Counted from the stretch's first letter, positions 23,429-31,820 are shown. The stretch: DNA of 64,000 nt from Sinomonas atrocyanea (GCF_001577305.1 NZ_CP014518.1:2914001-2978000); one strand, 5' to 3'. Numbers and translations are program-made. The notes: generated from the sequence alone by a model not told the origin.

Positions 23429-25003
23429 GTGAGTGTTTCAGATCCCGCAGTTCCAGATCCCACCGTCCAGCAGCAGGCGCAGCCGATCGACGACCGGGTG
23501 AACAACCGGTCCCAGCGGCCCACCTCCGAGGCATTCAAGGCCTTCATGGCCTCCGGCTGGGCGCCGGCAGAGGGGTCCCTGCCCGGCCGGGACGCGGTCG
23601 CCGAGTACACCGCCCGGCGCCGCCGCGCCATCTCCGAGCGGTTCCCCGGCGAGCGCCTGGTCATCCCTGCCGGCCCGCTGAAGGTGCGCTCGAACGACAC
23701 CGACTACCGCTTCCGCCCCCACTCCGCGTTCGCGCACCTGACCGGGCTCGGGGTGGACCACGAGCCCGACGCCGTGCTCATCCTCGAACCCGTCGACGAG
23801 GGGACGGGCGACGACGGCGGCCACCACAGCGCCACCCTGTACTTCCGCCCGCTCGCCGGACGGGACACCGAGCAGTTCTACGGCGACGCCCGTTCCGGGG
23901 AGTTCTGGATCGGCGCACGCCCCACGCTCGCCGAGCTCGAGGCCCGGCTGGGCATCGCCACCGCGCACCTCGACGGCCTGGAGGCCGCGCTGACCAAGGG
24001 CGTGGGCGCCCCCGCGATCGGCGGCATCTCGGTGCGCCTGGTCCGCAAGGTCCACGAGGACATCGACGCCCTCGTGGACACCGCCCGCTACAACACCGCC
24101 ATGGACCCCGAGCCGCTGGACCTGTCCGTGTTCGACGCCCTCGACGACCAGCTCGCCGAGGCACTGTCCGAGCTCCGTCTGGCCAAGGACGAGTGGGAGG
24201 TCGCCCAGATGCGGGAGGCCGTCGCCGCGACCGCGGCAGGCTTCGAGGAGATCATTCGGGCCCTTCCCCGCGCCGTGGCCCACCGCCGCGGCGAGCGCGT
24301 GGTCGAGGGGGCGTTCTTCGCGAAGGCGCGGGAGGAGGGCAACGACCTCGGCTACGAGACGATCGCCGCGTCGGGCAACAACGCCACCGTGCTGCACTGG
24401 ATCCGCAACAACGGCCCCGTCCGCGAGGGCGAGCTCCTGCTGGTCGATGCCGGGGTGGAGGCCGAGTCCCTCTACACCGCGGACGTGACCCGCACCCTGC
24501 CCGTGGGCGGGACGTTCTCGGAGGTCCAGCGCCGGGTGTACCAGGCCGTCCTCGACGCCGCGGAAGCCGCGTTCGCCGCGGCGCGGCCCGGTGTGAAGTT
24601 CCGCCAGATCCACGCCGCGGCCATGGAGGTCCTCGCCGCGCGCCTCGAGGAGTGGGGCATCCTCCCCGTCTCCGCCGAGGAGGCGCTCTCGGATGCCGGC
24701 CAGCAGCACCGCCGGTGGATGCCCCACGGGACGAGCCACCATCTCGGCCTCGACGTGCACGACTGCGCGCAGGCACGTCGCGAGCTCTACCTCGACGGCG
24801 AGCTCGCGCCCGGCATGGTGTTCACGATCGAGCCCGGCCTCTACTTCAAGGCGGAGGACCTCGCGATTCCGGCCGAGTACCGCGGCATCGGTGTGCGCAT
24901 CGAGGACGACATCCTCATGACCGCCGAGGGCCCGGTGAACCTCAGCGCGGCCCTCCCCCGCACGCCGGACGACGTCGAAGCCTGGATGGCCTCGCTGCGC
25001 TGA
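23429..25003 (+). CDS. pepP: Xaa-Pro aminopeptidase (aminopeptidase P)
   Basis: A 524-residue M24B metallopeptidase that removes an N-terminal residue before proline. The N-terminal domain (FRPHSAFAHLTG, ATLYFRPLAGRDTEQF) is of the AMP-N type, and the C-terminal pita-bread domain carries the two-metal site: LLVDAGVEAESLYTADVTRTLPVGG, HGTSHHLGLDVHD, VFTIEPGLYF and GVRIEDDILMT. The GTG start (VSVSDP) follows GGAAGA/GAAGAA stretches. The first ~35 residues are a variable extension. It is divergent from the PHP gene and ends at a very strong hairpin. Confidence 0.95.
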   Translation: MSVSDPAVPDPTVQQQAQPIDDRVNNRSQRPTSEAFKAFMASGWAPAEGSLPGRDAVAEYTARRRRAISERFPGERLVIPAGPLKVRSNDTDYRFRPHSAFAHLTGLGVDHEPDAVLILEPVDEGTGDDGGHHSATLYFRPLAGRDTEQFYGDARSGEFWIGARPTLAELEARLGIATAHLDGLEAALTKGVGAPAIGGISVRLVRKVHEDIDALVDTARYNTAMDPEPLDLSVFDALDDQLAEALSELRLAKDEWEVAQMREAVAATAAGFEEIIRALPRAVAHRRGERVVEGAFFAKAREEGNDLGYETIAASGNNATVLHWIRNNGPVREGELLLVDAGVEAESLYTADVTRTLPVGGTFSEVQRRVYQAVLDAAEAAFAAARPGVKFRQIHAAAMEVLAARLEEWGILPVSAEEALSDAGQQHRRWMPHGTSHHLGLDVHDCAQARRELYLDGELAPGMVFTIEPGLYFKAEDLAIPAEYRGIGVRIEDDILMTAEGPVNLSAALPRTPDDVEAWMASLR

Positions 25004-25046
25004 CGTCCGCCCGCCCGCTTCAGGGGCGGGCACCAGGTCCTGCGCA

Positions 25047-25099
25047 GGCACAGCAAGGGGCGCCGGCCGGTTCTTCCGGCCGGCGCCCCTTGCTGTGCC
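25047..25099. terminator. 24-base perfect hairpin between pepP and stress-protein gene
   Basis: Arms 25047-25070 and 25076-25099 with a TTCTT loop: GGCACAGCAAGGGGCG at the start of the stem. It lies between convergent genes and should end transcription in both directions. Confidence 0.88.
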
Positions 25100-25132
25100 G
25101 GTTCTCTGTGGCTGCCGGTGCGCTGGGACGCG

Positions 25133-26227
25133 CTACTCGCCCTGGCGGGAGTCGCCGTCGTGCCGCGGCCGGCCCTCGTCGTCGCGGGCCTCCTGCTCGC
25201 CGGCGGCCTCCTCGCCGAGGGCGTGGGAGCCGTGGGACTCCTGGCGACCCTGGGACTCCTGGCCGCCCTGGGCCTCCTGGCCACCGTGGGCCTCCTGCTC
25301 CCCGGCGCCGTGGGCGGGCACTGCGCCCTGGTGCTGCTGGGTGTGCTCCGGCTCGATGCGGATCCCGTACTGCGGGCGCCCGTCGGGCAGGTCGTGGATG
25401 CCCGGACGCGATTCGGGTGCCGGCTGCGGGGGCTGCTGCGCCTGGGGCTGCCCCGGCTGGCCCGAGGGCTGCCCGGCGTTCACCCCGTACGGGTCCGTCC
25501 AGCCGGTGGGGCGCTTCGGCTCCTCCTGCTGCGGGGGCTGCCACTGCTGGCCGTAGCCCTGGTCGCCGTAGCCCTGATGGCCCTGGCCGCCCTGGTGGTA
25601 GCCGCCCTGGCCCCAGTCCTGCCCGTGCTGGCCGTAGCCTCCCTGGCCGTACTGGCCTCCCTGCCCGTACTGGCCTCCCTGCCCGGACTGGCCCTGGCTG
25701 TAGCCGCCGTGGCCCCAGCTGCCGTGGGCCATGCCCTGCCCCATGGGCAGCTGGGCGAGGAGCCTGCGTGCCTCATGGGCCACCTCGTGGCCCACCACGA
25801 CGTCGTAGTTGCTCGCAATCACCTGGCTCGTGGAGGTGAAGTCGCGCTTGCCGCGCTGCATCGCGTACGTGACGATGCCGAAGAGCATGAAGAACGCAGC
25901 ACCCATGAGCACCGAGGTGATGATGGAGAAGTAGCTGCCGTTCGGAGTGAAGAAGGAGAGCAGCACCCCCACGAAGAGGCCGAACCACATGCCGCTGAGG
26001 GCTCCGTTGAGCGCGACACGCGGGTAGCTCAGCCGCCCGGTCACCCGCTCGACGAGCTTGAGGTCGTTGCCGACGATGGCGACCAGCTCGACGGGGAACT
26101 GCTGGTCCGCGAGGTAGTCCACCGCCTTCTGTGCATCCAGGTAGGAGGTATAGGAACCGACGGTTTCGCCCTGCGGGAGGGTGCGGGCCTCGTCAGCGGG
26201 CTTGGCGGAACCGAACATGTTGGACAT
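25133..26227 (-). CDS. General stress protein 17M-like membrane protein with Gly/Gln repeat tail
   Basis: A 364-residue protein. Residues 22-70 resemble the general-stress-protein (YflT/17M) domain (GSYTSYLDAQKAVDYLADQQFPVELVAIVG), followed by two membrane segments (about 72-92 and 100-122). From about 165 the chain is low complexity: GQGGQYGQGGQYGQGGYGQ to ~232, then Pro/Gln, then a C-terminal set of QESQGR/QEAQGG repeats. The tail should be disordered and cytoplasmic or peripheral. At DNA level the repeats are near-perfect 18-base tandems (25239-25300, 25640-25690). It is divergent from the MgtE-like gene across a palindrome. Confidence 0.85.
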   Translation of the reverse strand: MSNMFGSAKPADEARTLPQGETVGSYTSYLDAQKAVDYLADQQFPVELVAIVGNDLKLVERVTGRLSYPRVALNGALSGMWFGLFVGVLLSFFTPNGSYFSIITSVLMGAAFFMLFGIVTYAMQRGKRDFTSTSQVIASNYDVVVGHEVAHEARRLLAQLPMGQGMAHGSWGHGGYSQGQSGQGGQYGQGGQYGQGGYGQHGQDWGQGGYHQGGQGHQGYGDQGYGQQWQPPQQEEPKRPTGWTDPYGVNAGQPSGQPGQPQAQQPPQPAPESRPGIHDLPDGRPQYGIRIEPEHTQQHQGAVPAHGAGEQEAHGGQEAQGGQESQGRQESHGSHALGEEAAGEQEARDDEGRPRHDGDSRQGE

Positions 26228-26268
26228 GTCCCTATTCTTACCCGTCTTGCTGCACGGCGTGCCGCTTT

Positions 26269-26285
26269 CCGCTCAGAGTGAGCGG
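26269..26285. promoter_or_regulatory. Palindrome CCGCTCA-GAG-TGAGCGG in the stress-protein/MgtE-like promoter region
   Basis: A perfect 7-3-7 inverted repeat in the 86-base divergent gap. It covers the expected -35 position of the MgtE-like gene (whose -10 is TAGCCT 26302-26307) and lies 42-58 bases before the stress-protein start. An operator is inferred; its protein is unknown. Confidence 0.45.
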
Positions 26286-26313
26286 TGAGATTGCTCTGGA
26301 GTAGCCTAGACGG

Positions 26314-27591
26314 GTGAGTTGGACCCCCACCCGTGTCTTCGTCGCCAGGCTGCTCGGCCTCGACGTCTTCGACCCTGCAGGAGACAGGGTCGGGCGGCTG
26401 CGCGACGTCGTCGTCCTTCCCCGCGGCGGCCGCCCCCCGCAGGCGGTGGGGATCGTCGTCGAAGTGCCGGGCAAGCGCCGGGTGTTCGTGCCGATGACGC
26501 GCGTGACCAGCATGGACCAGTCCCAGATCATCACGACCGGGCTGATCAACCTGCGCCGGTTCGAGCAGCGCGGCGCGGAGCAGCTCGTGCTGGGCGACAT
26601 GTTCGACCGGCACGTGGTCCTCGTCGAGGACGGCAGCCAGGCCGCGATCGAGGACCTCGCGATGGACCAGCAGCGCAACGGCGACTGGCTCGTGAGCAAG
26701 CTCTTCGTCCGCCGCCTCATGCCCGGACGCGGCCTCCGGAGCCTCCGGCGCGGCGAGACGGTCCTCGTCGACTGGGAAGACACGCGGCACGCAGCCGGGC
26801 TGGCCCGCGGCGCCGCGCAGTTCCTCGCCACGCACGAGGACCTCAAGCCGGCCGACTTCGCCGACGCCATGCAGGAGATGAGCGACCAGCGGCGCTTCGA
26901 GGTCGTCGCCGAGCTGCAGGACGAGCGCCTCGCCGATGTGCTCCAGGAGCTCCCCGAGGACGACCAGGTGGAGATCCTCTCGGCCCTCGACCTCGAGCGT
27001 GCCGCGGACGTGCTCGAGGAGATGGACCCGGACGACGCCGCCGACCTCCTCGCGGACCTCCCCGCGGAGAAGGCCGAGGAGCTGCTCCAGCTCATGGAGC
27101 CCGAGGATGCCGAGGACGTCCGCCGCCTCCTGCAGTACGACGAGGGCACCGCCGGCTCCGTCATGACGCCCGTCCCGGTGATCCTGCCCCCCGAGGCGAC
27201 GGTCGCCGAGGCGCTGGCCCACGTGCGGCGCGAGGAGCTGAGCCCTGCCCTGGCCTCCGCGATCTTCATCTGCCGGCCGCCGCTCGAGACGCCCACGGGC
27301 CGCTATCTCGGCACGGTGCACATCCAGCAGCTCCTGCGCAGCGCCCCGCCGGAGCAGCTCGGCTCGATCGTGGACAAGAACCTCGAGCCGATGAAGGACC
27401 TCGACTCGATCAGCGATGTGGCCCGCACGATGGCCCAGTACAACCTCAATTCGCTGGCCGTCGTCAACGCGGACGGCCGTCTTGTGGGGGCGGTGACCGT
27501 CGACGACCTCCTCGATCACCTCCTGCCCGACGACTGGCGCGTGCACGAGGACGGCGAGCCTGTGAAGAAGTTCGGAGGACGCTTTGGCTGA
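26314..27591 (+). CDS. MgtE intracellular-domain/CBS protein without transport domain
   Basis: A 425-residue soluble protein. The N-terminal ~150 residues look PRC-barrel-like (ARLLGLDVFDPAGDRVGRLRDVVV); then an MgtE-N superhelix (DFADAMQEMSDQRRFEVVAELQDERLADVLQELPEDDQVEIL, DPDDAADLLADLPAEKAEELLQLM) and two CBS domains (GSVMTPVPVILPPEATVAEALAHV; MKDLDSISDVARTMAQYNLNSLAVV). It lacks the five membrane helices of MgtE, so it is likely a Mg/nucleotide-sensing regulator rather than a transporter. Rv1232c is comparable (from memory). GTG start with TAGCCT 6 bases upstream, probably leaderless. The DUF1003 gene overlaps its end by 8 bases. Confidence 0.9.
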   Translation: MSWTPTRVFVARLLGLDVFDPAGDRVGRLRDVVVLPRGGRPPQAVGIVVEVPGKRRVFVPMTRVTSMDQSQIITTGLINLRRFEQRGAEQLVLGDMFDRHVVLVEDGSQAAIEDLAMDQQRNGDWLVSKLFVRRLMPGRGLRSLRRGETVLVDWEDTRHAAGLARGAAQFLATHEDLKPADFADAMQEMSDQRRFEVVAELQDERLADVLQELPEDDQVEILSALDLERAADVLEEMDPDDAADLLADLPAEKAEELLQLMEPEDAEDVRRLLQYDEGTAGSVMTPVPVILPPEATVAEALAHVRREELSPALASAIFICRPPLETPTGRYLGTVHIQQLLRSAPPEQLGSIVDKNLEPMKDLDSISDVARTMAQYNLNSLAVVNADGRLVGAVTVDDLLDHLLPDDWRVHEDGEPVKKFGGRFG

Positions 27592-28189
27592 GCCCCGCAA
27601 GCTGCCCGGTCTGGACACACCCCTCGAGCAGCGAAGCAGGCTCATCCCCCGTCTCAGTCCCGACCCGGATGCCTTCGGCCGCTTCGCCGAGAGCTTCGCC
27701 CGCTACATGGGGACGCCGCGCTTCCTGCTCTACATGACGCTGTTCTGCGTGGTCTGGCTGGGCTGGAACACCTTTGCCCCCGAGACGATGCAGTTCGACC
27801 CGCGGTCGCTGAACTACACCCTGCTCACCCTCCTGCTCTCGCTCCAGGCCTCGTACGCCGCACCCCTGATCCTCCTGGCGCAGAACCGGCAGGATGACCG
27901 GGACCGGGTCCAGATCGAGCAGGACCGTTCGCGCAACGAGCGCAGCCTCGCCGACACCGAGTACCTCACGCGGGAGCTCGCGTCGCTGCGCCTCGCCCTG
28001 CGCGAGGTGGCGACCCGCGACTTCGTGCGCGGCGAGCTGCGCTCCCTCCTCGAGGACCTCTCCGCCGACCAGGACGAGCCGGACATCGAGGACCGGTCCG
28101 AAGGGGCCAAGGCCCGCAGGGACCGCCGCCAGCGCGGCCCCCGGACGCAGCAGATCCCCCGGGTGCGCGAAAGCGGGGTCGCCGAATGA
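27584..28189 (+). CDS. DUF1003 membrane protein
   Basis: A 201-residue protein with two membrane segments (RFLLYMTLFCVVWLGWNTF and YTLLTLLLSLQASYAAPLILLA) and a charged coiled-coil after NRQDDRDRVQIEQDRSRNERSL, the DUF1003 signature. The TTG start is supported by GGAGG five bases upstream, inside the end of the MgtE-like gene. Its stop overlaps mrp as ATGA. Function is unknown; co-translation with a Mg-sensor-like protein suggests an envelope or ion-related role (inference). Confidence 0.9.
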   Translation: MAEPRKLPGLDTPLEQRSRLIPRLSPDPDAFGRFAESFARYMGTPRFLLYMTLFCVVWLGWNTFAPETMQFDPRSLNYTLLTLLLSLQASYAAPLILLAQNRQDDRDRVQIEQDRSRNERSLADTEYLTRELASLRLALREVATRDFVRGELRSLLEDLSADQDEPDIEDRSEGAKARRDRRQRGPRTQQIPRVRESGVAE

Positions 28190-29304
28190 GCCGCGTGTCC
28201 GAGGAAGCCGTCCGCGCGGCCCTGCACGGCGTCCTCGATCCGGAGCTGCGCCGGCCCATCGACGAGCTCGGCATGCTGCGCTCGGTGACGGTCGACGGCG
28301 GCCGGGTCACCGTGGGCGTGCTCCTCACCATCGCGGGGTGCCCGCTCCGGGGCACCATCGAGCAGGATGTGACCGCCGCACTCCGTTCCGTCCCCGGCGT
28401 GGAGGAGACCGCCGTCGACCTCGACGTGATGACCCCCGAGCAGCGCAAGGAGCTCAAGGAGCGCCTCCGCCCCGGGCGGGGCATCCCCTTCAGCCGGCCG
28501 GACTCGCTGACCAAGGTCTTCGCCGTCGCGAGCGGCAAGGGCGGCGTGGGCAAGTCATCGGTCACCGTGAACCTCGCGTGCGAGCTCGCCGCGCGCGGGC
28601 TGCGGGTCGGGATCGTCGACGCGGATGTGCACGGCTTCTCAGTGCCCGGCCTGCTCGGGGCCACGGGCACGCCCACCCAGGTGGACGACATGATCCTGCC
28701 TCCTCTCGCGCACGGCGTGAAGGTGATCTCGATCGGCATGTTCGTCCAGGGCAACCAGCCCGTGGTGTGGCGCGGGCCCATGCTGCACCGTGCGCTCGAG
28801 CAGTTTCTCGGCGACGTGTACTTCGGTGACCTCGACGTCCTCTTCCTCGACCTGCCCCCGGGCACCGGGGACGTGGCCATCTCGGTCTCGCAGCTGCTGC
28901 CGAACGCCGAGCTGCTCGTCGTGACCACGCCGCAGGCGGCCGCGGCAGAGGTCGCCGAGCGGGCGGGGACGGTGTCGGCGCAGACCGGTCAGAGGGTCGC
29001 GGGCGTGATCGAGAACATGTCGGGCCTGACGCTCCCGGACGGGACCGTGATGGAGGTCTTCGGCTCCGGCGGCGGGCAGCGAGTCGCCGAACGGCTGACC
29101 GCGGCGCTCGGCACCCCGGTCCCACTGCTGGGCCAGGTGCCCCTGGACGTGGGCCTGCGCGCGGGCGGCGATGCCGGCACCCCGATTGTCCTCAGCGATC
29201 CGGGCTCCCCGGCGGCCGTGGCCCTGCGCACCATCGCGGACCGCCTGGCCGCGGTGCCCCGGAACCTGTCGGGACGCCGTCTGGGCGTGACCCCGGCCGT
29301 CTGA
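28186..29304 (+). CDS. mrp: Mrp/ApbC-type P-loop iron-sulfur carrier protein
   Basis: A 372-residue ATPase thought to carry Fe-S clusters. An N-terminal MIP18/DUF59 domain (residues ~5-85, VLDPELRRPIDELGM, GCPLRGTIEQDV) precedes the deviant Walker A motif GKGGVGKS (117-124), DADVHGFSVPGLLG, and LDLPPGTGDVAISVSQ. The usual C-terminal CxxC is missing; IENMSGLTLPDGTVMEVFGSGGG replaces it, as in mycobacterial Mrp (from memory). It is the last gene of the MgtE-like/DUF1003/mrp operon and is convergent with tatB. Confidence 0.93.
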   Translation: MSRVSEEAVRAALHGVLDPELRRPIDELGMLRSVTVDGGRVTVGVLLTIAGCPLRGTIEQDVTAALRSVPGVEETAVDLDVMTPEQRKELKERLRPGRGIPFSRPDSLTKVFAVASGKGGVGKSSVTVNLACELAARGLRVGIVDADVHGFSVPGLLGATGTPTQVDDMILPPLAHGVKVISIGMFVQGNQPVVWRGPMLHRALEQFLGDVYFGDLDVLFLDLPPGTGDVAISVSQLLPNAELLVVTTPQAAAAEVAERAGTVSAQTGQRVAGVIENMSGLTLPDGTVMEVFGSGGGQRVAERLTAALGTPVPLLGQVPLDVGLRAGGDAGTPIVLSDPGSPAAVALRTIADRLAAVPRNLSGRRLGVTPAV

Positions 29305-29314
29305 GGCCTGGCCG

Positions 29315-29707
29315 TCAGGTCGCCTCGGAGTCGAACGGGGCCTTCTCCCCCGCCTGGAGGCGCTCCACAAGCGGCGCGGGAATGCTGGCGGCAGCGGTGG
29401 CGCCGGCGGCCGCAGCCAGGGCGGGCGCCGGAGCCGGCGTGGCGCTGGGGGCGTCGTCGTCGAGCAGCGCGTCCCGGATGATCTTGCGGGGGTCGTACTG
29501 GCGGGGATCGTACTTGCGCCAGTCCACCTCGCTGAGGTCGACTCCGGTTTCCTCCTTGAGCTGCTCCTTCGCCCCGGCGGCCATGCGGCGCAGCTCCTTG
29601 ACGATGTTGGCGAGCTTCTGGGTGTATTCGGGCAGCCGCTTGGGGCCGATCACGAGGACGCCGATGACCAGCAGGATGAGGAATTCCGGGCCGTTGATTC
29701 CGAACAC
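29315..29707 (-). CDS. tatB: Sec-independent (Tat) translocase subunit TatB
   Basis: A 130-residue protein: MFGINGPEFLILLVIGVLVIGPKRLPEYTQ is the TatA/B membrane helix with hinge, then an amphipathic helix LANIVKELRRMAAGAKEQLKEETG, then an Ala/Pro-rich tail. It acts with TatA and TatC to export folded proteins. The GTG at 29707 has TAGTGT ending 7 bases upstream, so it probably has its own leaderless transcript although it follows sigE-rseA on the same strand. In M. tuberculosis htrA lies between rseA and tatB; here it is absent. Confidence 0.93.
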   Translation of the reverse strand: MFGINGPEFLILLVIGVLVIGPKRLPEYTQKLANIVKELRRMAAGAKEQLKEETGVDLSEVDWRKYDPRQYDPRKIIRDALLDDDAPSATPAPAPALAAAAGATAAASIPAPLVERLQAGEKAPFDSEAT

Positions 29708-29764
29708 GCGTGCAACACTACCTTCTGCCCGAGCGGGCCAGCGATTCCAGCGGGGAGCCTTCTG

Positions 29765-30280
29765 TCAGGGGCGTCCGGAGGCGCCGACGACCACCAGGAG
29801 CCCGCGCCCCAGCCGGTCGAGGGGATCATCGGAGTGGGCCGCGGTCTGGGCCGTGGCACCCGGTGCGGGGCGCACTGCATCCCCTCCGCCGGGTGCCGTC
29901 CGCACCAGCGCAGCGGCGCCGTTGCCGGGGGCCGGGCGGGAGGCAGGATCGCCGGCCACGGCGTAGGCAGTCACCGCGAGCGCAGCGGCGCACGCGGCCG
30001 CGCCCGCCAGGGCCGTGAGGCCGAGGCGCACAGCGCACCGGGCGCGGGACCGCGGGGCCGTCCGCTCTGCCAGCTCGGCCTGGGCGGCGAGGTACTGGGT
30101 GCGTTCGAGGAGCCGCTCCTGCAGGGCATCGGAGGCGCTCGGAACCTGCACCTGCCTCAGGGACGCGAGGTAGCGGCGCTCGGTCTCGAGCCGTCCCCGG
30201 CAGTCCGGACAGCCGCGGACGTGCTCGCCGGAGGCGGGGTGGTCATCGGGGAGCAGGCTGCTCCAGCGTGGCATGCCCAT
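29765..30280 (-). CDS. rseA: Zinc-binding anti-sigma factor (RseA-like)
   Basis: A 171-residue protein with the ZAS motif GEHVRGCPDCRG (HxxxCxxC, residues ~19-26), then a membrane segment (AVRLGLTALAGAAACAAALAVTAYAVA, about 85-110) and an Ala/Pro-rich outer part. It should hold the ECF sigma factor encoded directly upstream (9-base gap) and release it on envelope stress. Unlike soluble mycobacterial RseA, this one has an apparent membrane helix. ATG at 30280 or 30274 are both possible starts. Confidence 0.85.
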   Translation of the reverse strand: MGMPRWSSLLPDDHPASGEHVRGCPDCRGRLETERRYLASLRQVQVPSASDALQERLLERTQYLAAQAELAERTAPRSRARCAVRLGLTALAGAAACAAALAVTAYAVAGDPASRPAPGNGAAALVRTAPGGGDAVRPAPGATAQTAAHSDDPLDRLGRGLLVVVGASGRP

Positions 30281-30289
30281 CCGGCCGCC

Positions 30290-30922
30290 TCAGCGCGTGC
30301 CGCGGGCCACACGCGGGAGCGCGAGGCGCTTCTTCGCGGAACCCCGTCGGGGGTCGCGGTGCGCCAGCTTCTCGCGCAGGAGCGTCCTGCCCCGGTGGAT
30401 CCGGCTGCGGACGGTGCCGAGCTTCACGCCCAGGGCATCGGCCACCTCGTCGTAGGAGAGGCCCTCGAGGTCGCAGAGCACCACGGCGGCGCGGAAGTCG
30501 GGCGGGAGCTCTTCGAGGGCGGCCTGGACGTCGAGGTCCAGGTTGTTCATCTCGTAGCTGCGCTCCGGCCCGGGCTCCCGCCCGGGCAGGCGGGACTCCG
30601 CATCCTCGGCGAGGGCGTCGAAGCGGATGCGGCCCTTGCGGCGGGCCTGGTCGAGGAACAGGTTCGTGGTGATGCGGTGCAGCCAGCCGTCGAGCGTGCC
30701 GGGCCTGAAGTTCTCCAGCGAACGGAACACCCGCACGAAGACCTCCTGTGTGAGGTCCTCGGCGTCGTGCTGGTTGCCGGTGAGACGGTAGGCGAGCCGG
30801 TACACCTTCGCGGAGTGCTGGGCGACCACCTCTTCCCACGTCGGGGGGACCCAGGGCTGGCCTTCTGGGGCCTGGCCGTCGGGGGCCTGGGTGGCCGCAG
30901 CCGATCCAGCTGACACGTCCAC
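30290..30922 (-). CDS. sigE: ECF RNA polymerase sigma factor (SigE-like)
   Basis: A 210-residue group 4 sigma factor: region 2 AYRLTGNQHDAEDLTQEVFVRVFRSL and GTLDGWLHRITTNLFLDQARR, region 4 LEELPPDFRAAVVLCDLEGLSYDEVADALGVKLGTVRSRIHRGR. A Gln/Pro-rich extension of about 30 residues precedes region 2. The GTG at 30922 was chosen (GAAGG upstream). Next to rseA, tatB and a divergent O-methyltransferase, it matches the mycobacterial sigE locus, so an envelope-stress role is inferred from context. Confidence 0.9.
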   Translation of the reverse strand: MDVSAGSAAATQAPDGQAPEGQPWVPPTWEEVVAQHSAKVYRLAYRLTGNQHDAEDLTQEVFVRVFRSLENFRPGTLDGWLHRITTNLFLDQARRKGRIRFDALAEDAESRLPGREPGPERSYEMNNLDLDVQAALEELPPDFRAAVVLCDLEGLSYDEVADALGVKLGTVRSRIHRGRTLLREKLAHRDPRRGSAKKRLALPRVARGTR

Positions 30923-31090
30923 ACACCTGCCTTCGCTCCGTTGGTGATCGGAACCCCATTCTTCCAGCGCAGGCTGGGAGTTGGCTCGGCGTTCCGCCGC
31001 CAGCGTACAGGCTCCCGGGACGATAGGCTTGATCAGCTCCCCCGTCACCGCGGAGTCCCCGCGTGAAGCGAAACTGAGGCGAAAGCAGGC

Positions 31091-31726
31091 ATGACCTCCG
31101 ACAAGTCCACCAGCTGGTCCTACACCGAGGCGTTCGCGTCCGAGGACATCGTGATGGACCGGGCCCGGGAGCGCTCCTACGACCTGGGCGTGACGGCCGT
31201 GAGCCCCGGGGTCGGCGCGGTGCTGACAGTGCTCGCCGCGTCGTCGAAGGCGCATGCCGCCGTGGAGGTCGGCTCGGGCGCCGGCGTCTCGGGGCTGTGC
31301 ATCCTCAGGGGTCTGGCGTCCCATGCCGTGTTCACGACGATCGACCGGGACGTGGAGCACCTCAAGGCCGCGCGCGAGGCCTTCGCGGAGGCCGGCCTGC
31401 TCACGAGCCGGGTGCGCACCATCCCGGGGCGGGCCGCCGCGGTCCTCCCCCGCCTCACCGACGGCGCGTACGACCTTGTCTTCATCGACGCCGACAAGCC
31501 CAACGCGCTCCTGTACGCAGAGCAGGGGATCAGGCTCCTGCGTCCCGGCGGGCTGCTCATCGTCAATGACGCCCTCGACCGCGACCGCGTCTCCAATCCG
31601 GCGCACCGCGAGCCCACCACGGTCCGCCTGCGCGAGCTCCACCGGGCGCTCCGCGCGGACGAGCGCCTGACCACCGCGATCCTGCCGACCGGCGATGGGC
31701 TCATCGTGGCGGCGCGGGGGGCCTGA
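31091..31726 (+). CDS. SAM-dependent O-methyltransferase
   Basis: A 211-residue class I methyltransferase of the catechol/caffeoyl-CoA O-methyltransferase type. SAM-binding motif AAVEVGSGAGVSGLCILRGL, acidic TTIDRDVEHL, and YDLVFIDADKPNALLYAEQGIRLLRPGGLLIVND with metal-binding Asp/Asn. The substrate is unknown. It is divergent from sigE (168 bases), as Rv1220c is from sigE in M. tuberculosis (from memory). A hairpin follows. Confidence 0.92.
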   Translation: MTSDKSTSWSYTEAFASEDIVMDRARERSYDLGVTAVSPGVGAVLTVLAASSKAHAAVEVGSGAGVSGLCILRGLASHAVFTTIDRDVEHLKAAREAFAEAGLLTSRVRTIPGRAAAVLPRLTDGAYDLVFIDADKPNALLYAEQGIRLLRPGGLLIVNDALDRDRVSNPAHREPTTVRLRELHRALRADERLTTAILPTGDGLIVAARGA

Positions 31727-31767
31727 GGCGCCCGCCGCCCTGCGAGGCGGAGGCTCCGGGCACGACA

Positions 31768-31794
31768 AAGGGCCGGTCCCTGGGACCGGCCCTT
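31768..31794. terminator. Terminator between O-methyltransferase and DUF3117 genes
   Basis: AAGGGCCGGTCC-CTG-GGACCGGCCCTT, a 12-base perfect stem between convergent genes; the A/T ends give short U runs in both directions. Confidence 0.85.
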
Positions 31795-31820
31795 GAACGT
31801 TCCTCGGCCGTTCGGCGACC

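Noticed and set aside
21623..25003. Methylase, PHP phosphoesterase and peptidase as a phage-defence island
   Set aside because: No nuclease, toxin, ATPase partner, repeat or base-composition shift supports a defence system; the PHP and peptidase genes are ordinary housekeeping types.
25239..25690. Tandem 18-base repeats as a CRISPR or minisatellite
   Set aside because: The repeats are in frame within a coding sequence and have no spacers; they encode the Gly/Gln tail.
25118..26281. Plus-strand frame encoding a very hydrophobic Leu/Ala/Val-rich protein
   Set aside because: It is the antisense of the Gly/Gln repeat tail of the stress protein; Gln/Gly codons read backwards give Leu/Pro/Ala. 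The minus-strand frame has a recognisable domain and fits the gene order.
28990..29120. Loss of the CxxC motif in Mrp as a sign of a broken gene
   Set aside because: The same replacement (NMSGLTLPDGT...) is, from memory, normal for actinobacterial Mrp, and the frame is intact with all nucleotide-binding motifs.
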